A stretch of 64,000 nt of DNA from Leucobacter triazinivorans (lineage in GTDB: Bacteria; Actinomycetota; Actinomycetes; Actinomycetales; Microbacteriaceae), in the NCBI RefSeq assembly GCF_004208635.1, contig NZ_CP035806.1:3038001-3102000 (forward strand). Reading direction: 5' to 3'. Position numbers and translations under genes: made by a program. Below the pieces are notes generated by a model that had not been told where the DNA came from, ran no database searches, and worked only from the letters and a program-made list of their open reading frames with translations. Shown piece by piece: positions 42,908-50,515 of the stretch (its first letter is position 1; the number at the start of each line of letters is the position of its first letter).

Positions 42908-43410
42908 GTGGACCTTTCGTGTTCGTGCTGCGGCGCGGCGATGGCCCGGCGCACTGGCACCCGGGGGTGCGTCTGCGGGCCGGCCGTCGCGCGTCGCTGC
43001 GGAATCGGCGAGTGCGCGGGATCGCGCATTCGTTCGCCGCGGAGAGTCTGTGGGCCCGTGGGCGCCCGCGCCGAACCGGGATGAGGGTTCCGGCGCATGA
43101 ATATCAGCGACGATGGGGCCGGCGTGCACCGGCCCGTGCCTCCAGCCTAGCGGATCCCTCCGGGGAATGGGCCCCCGATCCTGTGCCCTGTGCCCGCTCC
43201 CGCCGTTCAGGCAGGCGATCGAGACTCAGGAGGACGTCTACACCGGCGGAAACGTCCTCCTGAGTCTCGGTCGACCTCGTGAGCTTCGGGATCCGGGGTG
43301 GACGGCGCGATCCGGAGCGCCCCGTGAAATCTGCTGATCCGCGGAAGAACCCCGAATCTGCACGGACGCCGCCGCCCGGTGGGCGCGGGGGCATCTGGCA
43401 TGATCGCTGC
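42908..43410. other. Divergent intergenic region, helicase/GNAT-AAA genes
   Basis: A 503-bp gap. No gene could be supported. It contains an imperfect dyad near 43005-43042 (CGGCGAGTGCGCG ... CGCGCATTCGTTCGCCG) and the perfect inverted repeat at 43220-43269. The part next to the helicase may be a long 5' leader. Confidence 0.4.
43220..43269. repeat. Perfect 18-bp inverted repeat upstream of GNAT-AAA gene
   Basis: CGAGACTCAGGAGGACGT and its exact complement flank a 14-base loop. No gene end is nearby, so it is not an obvious terminator; it lies ~140 bp upstream of the next start codon. Confidence 0.8.
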
Positions 43411-44697
43411 ATGGGACGCATTCACATTCGCGAATTTCACGACGACGACCTCGACGCGGTGGTCCGCCTGTGGTGGGAGGCCCGCTCGTCGTCCGAGCAG
43501 CCCGTCTACTCGCTCGCCGAGGTCACCGCTTCGTGCCGCGAGGACCACGCCGTGGTGGCGGTGCGCGACGAGGTCATCGTGGCGGCCGCCGTCGGGCGCG
43601 CGGCGCACGCCCAGGGGTGGGTCGTGTTCTTCGGGATCGCGGAGGACGCCCGATCGGAGAACGTGTCGGGCGCCCTGCTCGACGCTCTCGAGCGCAAGAT
43701 GGCTCCGATCGGCCTGTCGACGCTCTCGGTGCTGATGCCGGAGGGCAGCCGCCTCGACCTGCTCACCTCGAACGGCTTCCAGCTGCGGCACAGTCTGCGC
43801 TACCTCGAACGGCAGATGCCCGTGCAGCGGCGCGAGCTCGATCTGCTCAAGGATCTCGGCGGTCGGATCCTGCCCCGCCACCTCTGGGAGAACGTCGCGG
43901 GGATGCGCCGCGAGAAGCGCTTGCTCGAGGAACGCCTGGTCGCCCCGCTCGCGCAGCCCGATCTCGCCGATCGCTACGGCGTGGTGCCGCCGCGCGCGGT
44001 GATGCTGTTCGGCCCGCCGGGCACGGGCAAGACCACGTTCGCGAAGGCGGTGGCGTCGCGGCTCGACTGGCCCTTCGTCGAGGTGTTCCCCTCCCGGCTC
44101 GGCGACGGGAAGAACAGCATGGCGTCGTCGCTGCGGAGCGTGTTCGAGCGCATCGACGAGCTCGAGCACGGCGTGGTCTTCATCGACGAGGTCGAGGAGA
44201 TCGCCTCCCGCCGCAGCGATCCGCCGACTCCCACGCAGGGCGTGACCAACGAGCTGCTGAAGATCGTCGCCGACTTCCGCGCCCGCGAGGGCATGCTGCT
44301 CATCTGCGCCACCAATTTCGTGCGCGGGCTCGATGCCGCGTTCCTGCGGCACGGTCGCTTCGACTACGTGCTGCCGATCGGCCTGCCGGATGCGGAAGCG
44401 CGCGAGGCGATCTGGCGCCGCTACGTGCCGGCGGAGCTTGCCGCCGAGGTCGCGTTCGACCGTCTCGTGCTCGAGAGCGACGGGCTCACCCCCGCCGATA
44501 TCGAGTACGCCGCACGACGCGCCTCGCAGGAGGCGCTCGCGCGAGCACTCGCGACCGGGGTCGGCCGCCGCCCGGAGGAACGGGCCGAGTTGACGACGAG
44601 TGACTACCTCTCGGCGCTCTCGGCGACACGCGCGACGGTGTCGGAGGAGCAGCAGGCCGCGTTCCTCGAGGACATCGACGACATCGCGCGGCTGTAG
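43411..44697 (+). CDS. GNAT acetyltransferase-AAA+ ATPase fusion
   Basis: A 428-residue protein. Residues 1-~135 resemble a GNAT N-acetyltransferase fold (IREFHDDDLDAVVRLWWEAR, VVFFGIAEDARSENVSGALLDALE). Residues ~160-400 are an AAA+ ATPase with Walker A GPPGTGKTTF (~201), Walker B VVFIDEVEEI (~254), sensor 1 LLICATNF and the arginine-finger region LRHGRFDYVLPIG. A short C-terminal extension follows. The ATPase resembles the CDC48/FtsH-type single-ring class. The ATG at 43411 was chosen because the acetyltransferase fold begins there. It is convergent with TelA. Function unknown; a chaperone or regulatory ATPase is plausible. Confidence 0.8.
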   Translation: MGRIHIREFHDDDLDAVVRLWWEARSSSEQPVYSLAEVTASCREDHAVVAVRDEVIVAAAVGRAAHAQGWVVFFGIAEDARSENVSGALLDALERKMAPIGLSTLSVLMPEGSRLDLLTSNGFQLRHSLRYLERQMPVQRRELDLLKDLGGRILPRHLWENVAGMRREKRLLEERLVAPLAQPDLADRYGVVPPRAVMLFGPPGTGKTTFAKAVASRLDWPFVEVFPSRLGDGKNSMASSLRSVFERIDELEHGVVFIDEVEEIASRRSDPPTPTQGVTNELLKIVADFRAREGMLLICATNFVRGLDAAFLRHGRFDYVLPIGLPDAEAREAIWRRYVPAELAAEVAFDRLVLESDGLTPADIEYAARRASQEALARALATGVGRRPEERAELTTSDYLSALSATRATVSEEQQAAFLEDIDDIARL

Positions 44698-44791
44698 GAG
44701 GCCGCGCCCCGATCGATACCTCCGGCTCGCCCCCCGGTTCGCCCGGCCCGCCCGGCCCGTCCGGCCCGCCAGATCCTGCTGCGGCGCCCGA

Positions 44792-46156
44792 TCAGCGCGT
44801 CAGCTTGCCGAGCAGATCGTCGCCCGGGTCGGAGTCGCCTGTCCGGGGCGCGCTCGCCGCGTCCCCGCCGACCGCGCCCCGGCGACTCGCATCGGCGATC
44901 GCGCGCTGCGACTGCAGCACCGCATCCTCGATCACAGCCTCGCCGCGCTCGAGCGCCTGCAGATTGCGAGCGCGCAGCGCCCGACCCGATCGGTCTGCCT
45001 CGACGATCGCGCTGCACTGGGCCTTCACCGAGTCGATGACCGTCCAGATCGTCTCCTCGGTGATCACCGGTGCCTGCGACGCGTTCGCCACCATCTCGAC
45101 CGATTTCGCGGTCTCCGAGAAGGCGCCCTGGATGAGCTTGTTGGTTCCCTCCTGCACCGAGGCCCCCAGCTCCGCGCCCTCCTTCGCGAACGCGGCCTGC
45201 TGCCAGAGGGCGAGCGACTGCCGCGCCGACGGCAGGCCCATCGTGCGGAACGTCGCCAGTCGGCGACGGAGGGCGAACGTGGTGACGATGAGGTTGCGCG
45301 TCGCGGGCGCGTGCGCGAAGCCCAGGAAGAACTGCGAGCGCCAGTCCGACCAGCTCTTCTCGGTCTCGGAGAGCACGAACGACAGCTTGCTGTGGACCTC
45401 GCGCAGTTCGCTCGTGGTGATGGTCTCGCCCCGGTAGACCGCCGATTCCGAGGCGGAGCCCTCCGCGGCGCGTAGGGCGGCATCGGCCTCGTCGAAGTCG
45501 CCGCGCAGCTCGTCGATCACCTGTTCGAGCGCCGCGAGCACGGCCACCACGTCGTCCATGTGGGCAAGGGTCTGCTCGTGGAGCAGCTGACCGCGGGTGA
45601 TGTTGTCGGCGAGCGCCGATTCCATCTCCTGGAGCTTGACCTCGGCCAGGTCGATCTTGTCGGCGATGGGCTTCGACTCGCGGATCATCGTCGTCAGGGT
45701 GTACCGGCCCTTCTTGAACCAGCCCACGACGGTGTCGACCGCGTTCTCGAGCTTCTCGGATCGCCACTTCTTCTCGAAGCCGTCCATCGTGCGCAGCATG
45801 TCGTTGACGACGGCATCGGCCTCGGGCACCCTGATGCTGCGCTGCGCCTCCAGCAACTGGACCGAAGCGCTGTTCATCTTCTCCATGACGGGACCGCCGA
45901 AGGTGACGATCTGGTTGACGTCATCGACGAATTTGCGGGCAAGCGCCGGCGCTCCTCGCCGCAGGTCGTCGAGCTGCTTCGCGGTGAGCAGACTGCGGAA
46001 GCGGAACGCCGCATCCTGCGGGGCGGCGGACTCGACCTCTTCGGCGGGGACCTCGGCGATCGCGAGTTCCAGGGGTGTGGCACGCGCCTCCTCGCTCTGC
46101 GTGTCCCCGGGCTCCAAGAGCGCGGCGAAATCTACTGCAACGGTCTGCTCTGACAT
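44792..46156 (-). CDS. TelA-family (toxic anion resistance) protein
   Basis: A 454-residue, mainly helical soluble protein. It matches the TelA/YaaN family: FGGPVMEKMNSASVQLLEAQ, then GWFKKGRYTLTTMIRES, then RGQLLHEQTLAHMDDVVAVL and the C-terminal TNKLIQGAFSETAKSVEMVA. Members are linked to tellurite, antibiotic or envelope stress tolerance, with no known enzyme activity. In Bacillus the gene is paired with xpaC, and here two upstream genes carry XpaC-like tails, which supports the same partnership. It is last of a four-gene operon, after a 103-bp spacer rich in GTGCGGT repeats. Confidence 0.88.
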   Translation of the reverse strand: MSEQTVAVDFAALLEPGDTQSEEARATPLELAIAEVPAEEVESAAPQDAAFRFRSLLTAKQLDDLRRGAPALARKFVDDVNQIVTFGGPVMEKMNSASVQLLEAQRSIRVPEADAVVNDMLRTMDGFEKKWRSEKLENAVDTVVGWFKKGRYTLTTMIRESKPIADKIDLAEVKLQEMESALADNITRGQLLHEQTLAHMDDVVAVLAALEQVIDELRGDFDEADAALRAAEGSASESAVYRGETITTSELREVHSKLSFVLSETEKSWSDWRSQFFLGFAHAPATRNLIVTTFALRRRLATFRTMGLPSARQSLALWQQAAFAKEGAELGASVQEGTNKLIQGAFSETAKSVEMVANASQAPVITEETIWTVIDSVKAQCSAIVEADRSGRALRARNLQALERGEAVIEDAVLQSQRAIADASRRGAVGGDAASAPRTGDSDPGDDLLGKLTR

Positions 46157-46259
46157 CGGTCTCCTTCAGTGGCGGTGTGCGGTGTGCGGTGTGCGCGTGT
46201 GGTGTGCCGTGCGCGGGCGGTACTTCGGGCGGACGTGCGGGGGCGGGCCGTCGGCGATG

Positions 46260-47411
46260 TCACGGCTCTCCATCGCCGTAGACGTCCGACAGCTTCGCAC
46301 CGTTTCGCGGTCGTGTGAGCGATTCGAGCGCGACTCTGAACTCGATGTCACGCGATTCGCTCAGCTGGCGCACGTTCTCGACCACCTCCTGGTCGACCGC
46401 GTCGATGGCGCCGAGCACCTGCGCGATGCGCAGCTCGGGATCGCTCCAGTACCCCGGATTGCGCAGGAGATCGCCGTAGTAATCCTCCGAGAGCAGCGAG
46501 ACGAGCTTCGTGAGAGTCGCGGCGTACCGGGATACGAGCAGGCGCTGCTGCTGCTCGGGTCCCTGCTGCGCGCGCGCGAACAGATCTGAGAGGTGCCCGA
46601 GGAGCGGGCGGAGCCGACCGCTGCGATCCGGGCCCGTCTCCCGCCCCATCAGGCGGGGGAGATACTCCGCGACGGCGCCGACGACGGGATTTCCGGGGTC
46701 GCTGCGCCGATCGGCCCCGCTGCCGCCGTAGAGCCCCGCGAAGAACTGCAGCTCGTCGAGCGCGCGGGCGAGCGTCGCACCGTTGGCCTCGTCGATGCTG
46801 CGGAGCTGCTCGGCTGCGGCGCCGGGGTGCGGCTGGGGCACCGCCGCGGTGCGCGCGCCCCGGCGGGGTCGCCAGGACACCTCGAGGGTGGCGGGCAGCG
46901 GGTGCCTGGTCTCCCGCCCGGCGAGGCCGAGCGGGCCGCGGGAACGCACAGCGATGAAGCCGCTGCGGAGCGTGCCGCGGCGCCTAGGCGCGAGCGAGAC
47001 GGGAATGCTCAGCGCCTCGCCGGGCGGGGCCACGAGCGGGATCCACGGCGACGACGAGGCTCCGGATCCGCCGCTTCGATCCGCTCCCTGCGCACTCGCG
47101 CGCGTCAGCGCGTGCTTGGGCCAGGTGTCCTGCACCGCGCCCCTGATCGCGCGGTCGCCCGTATTCCGCACCCCGATCCGCATCTGGACCGGTTCGTCGC
47201 GCAGCGCGGACGAGGGGCCCCGGCGGGAGACCTCGACGCGGCGCGGACTGGGGGTCAGGGCGATGTCGGCCGCCGCGGCCAAGCCGCACAGGGCGGCCCA
47301 GCCGCCGAGCGCGGCGAGCACCGGCACGCCGACCAGGCCGAGCAGCGCGACGGGGCCGGCACCCAGAAGCGCGATGGCCGCGAATCGCGGAGTGAGAAAC
47401 GCCGTGCTCAT
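46260..47411 (-). CDS. Truncated DUF58-like membrane protein with XpaC-like C-terminal domain
   Basis: A 383-residue protein. Two N-terminal helices (~10-50) and a beta-rich region ending RSRGPLGLAGRE are laid out like the start of DUF58 proteins. The DUF58 catalytic-like core that should follow is missing. From ~210 the chain is a helical domain (DYYGDLLRNPGYWSDPELRI, VRQLSESRDIEFRVALESL, KLSDVYGDGE) that closely matches the C-terminus of the next upstream gene product. The ATG at 47411 has GGAGG. The fusion looks like domain duplication from its neighbour. It is the third gene of the operon. Confidence 0.7.
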   Translation of the reverse strand: MSTAFLTPRFAAIALLGAGPVALLGLVGVPVLAALGGWAALCGLAAAADIALTPSPRRVEVSRRGPSSALRDEPVQMRIGVRNTGDRAIRGAVQDTWPKHALTRASAQGADRSGGSGASSSPWIPLVAPPGEALSIPVSLAPRRRGTLRSGFIAVRSRGPLGLAGRETRHPLPATLEVSWRPRRGARTAAVPQPHPGAAAEQLRSIDEANGATLARALDELQFFAGLYGGSGADRRSDPGNPVVGAVAEYLPRLMGRETGPDRSGRLRPLLGHLSDLFARAQQGPEQQQRLLVSRYAATLTKLVSLLSEDYYGDLLRNPGYWSDPELRIAQVLGAIDAVDQEVVENVRQLSESRDIEFRVALESLTRPRNGAKLSDVYGDGEP

Positions 47412-47421
47412 CGTGCCTCCG

Positions 47422-48489
47422 CTAGTCTTCCCGGCGGTCGGGGTAGACGTCCGAGAGCTTTGCCTCGGCGACGGTGCGGGTGAGCGCGTCGAGGGCCACC
47501 TGGAACTCGATGTCGCGCGACTCGTTGACCTGCCGGATGTTCTCGACCGCCTGGACGTCGACCGAGCGGACGGCCTCGCGCACCTCCTCGATGCGGCGAT
47601 CGGCGTCGTTCCAGAACCGCGGATTGCGGAGGATGTCGCCGTAGTAGTCGTCGCCGAGCGCTTTGAGCAGCTTGGCGAGCGTGTCCTTGTACTGCGCCTG
47701 CAGCAGCCGGGTCTGCTGCTCGCTCCCGCGCCGACGCGCGCGCACCATGAGCTCGGCGACGTGGTCGGCGAGTGCGACGATCCGCGGCCCGAGATCGGGA
47801 TCGACCGCCGCGCGCTCGCGCAGGGCGTCGATGGACTCGCGCACCTGCTCGCCGTTCTCGCCGAGCAGCGCGGCGCGCAGCTCCCGCTCCATCCGACGGG
47901 ATCCCGCGACCCCGCGGCTCCGGCGCCGCGCACGCACCAGCACGAGCAGGCCACCGACGATCACCACCACGACGGCGACGGCCACGACGCCGATCACGAG
48001 GCCTGCCCCGCCCGGGGCGGCAGACGGCGGCTGCGCGCCGCCGCCCGGGGCCAGCGAGTCCGCGATCGCGGCGACGGCGATGCCCCCGTCGGCTTCGGAT
48101 TGCGCGTAGAGCGACTCGGTGATCCCGGTCTCGTCGCCGCCCGCCGCCACCGCGAAGCGGTCCTGCCCCGGGTGATCCTCGATCACGATGAGGGTGTCGG
48201 AGCCCGTGGCGGTCCTCAGCTGCGCCGCCAGGGTGCCCGACGGCACGCTCTGCGCCTGGTCGGGCCGGGGGATCACGACGACGCGCACGCCCTCGGGCAG
48301 CACGCCCTCGAGCTGCGACGCATTCGATATCGCCGCCCCGTCGACCTCGCAGACGACCCGGTCGCCGCACGCGTCGGCGACCTCGGTCGCATCGGTGACG
48401 GCGAGCGCGGGTGCGGCGGCGAGGGTCGCCGCACCGACGGTCGCGAGGCCGGCGAGGCTCGCGATGAGTGTCGCTCTGAAGGGTCGCAC
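47422..48489 (-). CDS. Secreted/membrane protein with XpaC-like cytoplasmic domain
   Basis: A 355-residue protein. A signal peptide (cleaved near AAAPALA) is followed by an external domain of ~120 residues (EGVLPEGVRVVVIPRPDQAQ, TGSDTLIVIEDHPGQD). A membrane helix lies at ~165-188 (GLVIGVVAVAVVVVIVGGLLVLV). The cytoplasmic helical domain (GDDYYGDILRNPRFWND, IRQVNESRDIEFQVALDAL, KLSDVYPDR) matches the tail of the downstream gene product and resembles XpaC-type proteins. It lies 9 bp after the VWA lipoprotein gene, so it is probably an inside-outside coupling element of the operon. Confidence 0.7.
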   Translation of the reverse strand: MRPFRATLIASLAGLATVGAATLAAAPALAVTDATEVADACGDRVVCEVDGAAISNASQLEGVLPEGVRVVVIPRPDQAQSVPSGTLAAQLRTATGSDTLIVIEDHPGQDRFAVAAGGDETGITESLYAQSEADGGIAVAAIADSLAPGGGAQPPSAAPGGAGLVIGVVAVAVVVVIVGGLLVLVRARRRSRGVAGSRRMERELRAALLGENGEQVRESIDALRERAAVDPDLGPRIVALADHVAELMVRARRRGSEQQTRLLQAQYKDTLAKLLKALGDDYYGDILRNPRFWNDADRRIEEVREAVRSVDVQAVENIRQVNESRDIEFQVALDALTRTVAEAKLSDVYPDRRED

Positions 48490-48498
48490 GTTCGCTCG

Positions 48499-50328
48499 CT
48501 AGAAGTTGTTCATGACCGACTGGAAGGTCTCGGTGATCTTGCTCGGGTCGGAGGCGTTGAAAACCTGCCCGCCCGAGGCGCGGGCGAGCTTCTCCAGCGA
48601 CTCGAGGTCGGCGCCCTCGGAGTAGGCGATCGCGAAGATGCGCACCGGCTTGTTGTTGCCGCCCTCCTGCTGATCCGCGTTGATCCGCTGGATCAGCGAT
48701 TCGAGGCGCATCACGGAGTCCGTGTCCTCGCCGTCCGAGAGCACGACGATGGCGTTGATGCGGCCGGTCTCCGCGTGGCCCTTCATGGAGTCGTAGCCCG
48801 CCGCGATCGCGTCGTAGAGGGGAGTGCCGGCGCGCTGGCTGTGGGCGAGATCCCGGATGTCGTCCTGCAGGCCCTCCTTGTCGCCGCCGAGGGGCCCGAA
48901 GGGGCGCACCACGCCGATCCCGTCGATCCGTTCGCCGTCGATCTCCGAACTCAGCCCGGTGGTGAACGCCCAGACGCCGATCTCGTCGGTGGGGCGGACC
49001 TGTCCGAGCGTCGTGGTCGCTCCCTCGATGGCGCCGTCGAGGCGGGTTCGAGAACCCCCGATGCTCTCGTCCATCGACCCCGAGATGTCGATGATCTGGA
49101 GGATCGCCGAGGGCTTGCGGATCAGGGCCCACTGGTCGAGTGCCGCGGAGACGACCTCGGGCGCCGGCTGCGGCAGTGAGCGCACCGGCTGCTCGGGATC
49201 GATGCCCACGTCGGCGTTGAGCGTGGCGGAGACGTCGACGGCGTCGTCGAGCGGCCGGAATCCGTACTCGGGGAGCAGCTGCTGCGCCTCGGGCGTGTGG
49301 AGGAAGCGGACGAAGGCCTCGGCCGCGAGCCTCTGCTCGGGCGTGACCCAGTCAGCCTCGAGCACCACCGCGGGGTTGTCGCTCCACATCGAGCCCTCGC
49401 TGGGGTAGATCGCCACCAGCTTCTCTTCGGGCGGGGTGAGTTCTTCGCCGGGCTGCACCGTGTGCGAGTCGGGGTTGCCGATGTTGTAGTTGTAGAGCGA
49501 GGTCTCCTCCAGCGCGATCGCGCTGACGTAGGAGGATCCGCTGCCGGTGGACCTGTCGACCAGGTTCTGCAGCACCTTGCCGGTGGTGTCCCCGTAGTGG
49601 ATCGCCCCCGACTCGAAGACGCGGGAGAACTCCTCCGAGGCGTCGACATCGGCCGCCGTGAGATCCTCGGTCTTGCCGGAGGCCGCGTAGGACTGCATCA
49701 GCAGCGTCGACATGCCGGTGGTGGAGCTGTTCGGGTTCGTCTTGGCGATCTTGAACGAGCCCCACATGGGCTTGTCGACCGCGCCCCACCCGTCCGGATC
49801 CGCGATCAGGTCGTGGAGGTCGGAGATGCCGATCTCGGCGTTCGGGTATCCGAGCGCCCGGGCCATCGACTCCGGCACCCCGAACACCACCGGGGTCTTC
49901 GCGAAGCTCTCGGCGCCGGCGACCACGCGCTCCCCGGCGATCGAGGCGACGCGGTCGGTCCAGACCGTCGACGCCGGCGACCAGACGGACGGCGCGGTGT
50001 CGTCGCCGAGCGCCCAGGTCTCGGTGGAGTCGGAGAGATACTGCGCGGCCTTGCCCGAGGCGACGTTCACGGGGCGCACGGTCGCGCACCCGTCCAGACC
50101 GTCGTGCTCCGCGGAATCCGCGAAGCTCTGGCCGAGCTCTTCCATGAGGTTGACCTTTTCGGACGAGGTGGCGACGACCACCGACGTGCAGCCGTCGTCG
50201 GCGAGGCCGCCCGCCTGCCCGCTCCCGACCTGACCGCCCTCGGGAGTGCAGCCGGTGAGCACCAGGGCGAGCGAGCAGGTGAGCGCGATCGCCCCGCCGA
50301 GTGTGCGATGGAGTGCGCGATGGGACAC
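48499..50328 (-). CDS. Lipoprotein with solute-binding-like and VWA domains
   Basis: A 609-residue surface lipoprotein. The signal peptide ends in LVLTGC. Residues ~40-370 resemble an extracellular solute-binding protein (SVVVATSSEKVNLMEELGQSF, SFKIAKTNPNSSTTGMSTLL, VRFLHTPEAQQLLPEYGFRP). Residues ~405-609 are a von Willebrand factor A domain with an intact MIDAS (DISGSM at ~413, later VVLSDGEDTDSV). It is first in a tight four-gene operon (gaps 9, 10 and 103 bp) with two XpaC-like proteins and TelA. A ligand-sensing or adhesion role at the surface is inferred. Confidence 0.85.
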   Translation of the reverse strand: MSHRALHRTLGGAIALTCSLALVLTGCTPEGGQVGSGQAGGLADDGCTSVVVATSSEKVNLMEELGQSFADSAEHDGLDGCATVRPVNVASGKAAQYLSDSTETWALGDDTAPSVWSPASTVWTDRVASIAGERVVAGAESFAKTPVVFGVPESMARALGYPNAEIGISDLHDLIADPDGWGAVDKPMWGSFKIAKTNPNSSTTGMSTLLMQSYAASGKTEDLTAADVDASEEFSRVFESGAIHYGDTTGKVLQNLVDRSTGSGSSYVSAIALEETSLYNYNIGNPDSHTVQPGEELTPPEEKLVAIYPSEGSMWSDNPAVVLEADWVTPEQRLAAEAFVRFLHTPEAQQLLPEYGFRPLDDAVDVSATLNADVGIDPEQPVRSLPQPAPEVVSAALDQWALIRKPSAILQIIDISGSMDESIGGSRTRLDGAIEGATTTLGQVRPTDEIGVWAFTTGLSSEIDGERIDGIGVVRPFGPLGGDKEGLQDDIRDLAHSQRAGTPLYDAIAAGYDSMKGHAETGRINAIVVLSDGEDTDSVMRLESLIQRINADQQEGGNNKPVRIFAIAYSEGADLESLEKLARASGGQVFNASDPSKITETFQSVMNNF

Positions 50329-50515
50329 GGTCTTCGGGATCCTCTCAGCGATGCGAGTGTGCCTTCTCAGCCTATGCCACCTCGACGGGAGGGAGCGCGG
50401 CTGTCAGCCGCTGGTTCGCTGAGAGCGCGTGCGCTCGGGCCGCCTCCGCAGCGGATGTCGGAGGCTCCCGGTAGGTTCGGAGCGCGGGGTGATCCACCCC
50501 GGAGAGGAGGCCGAC

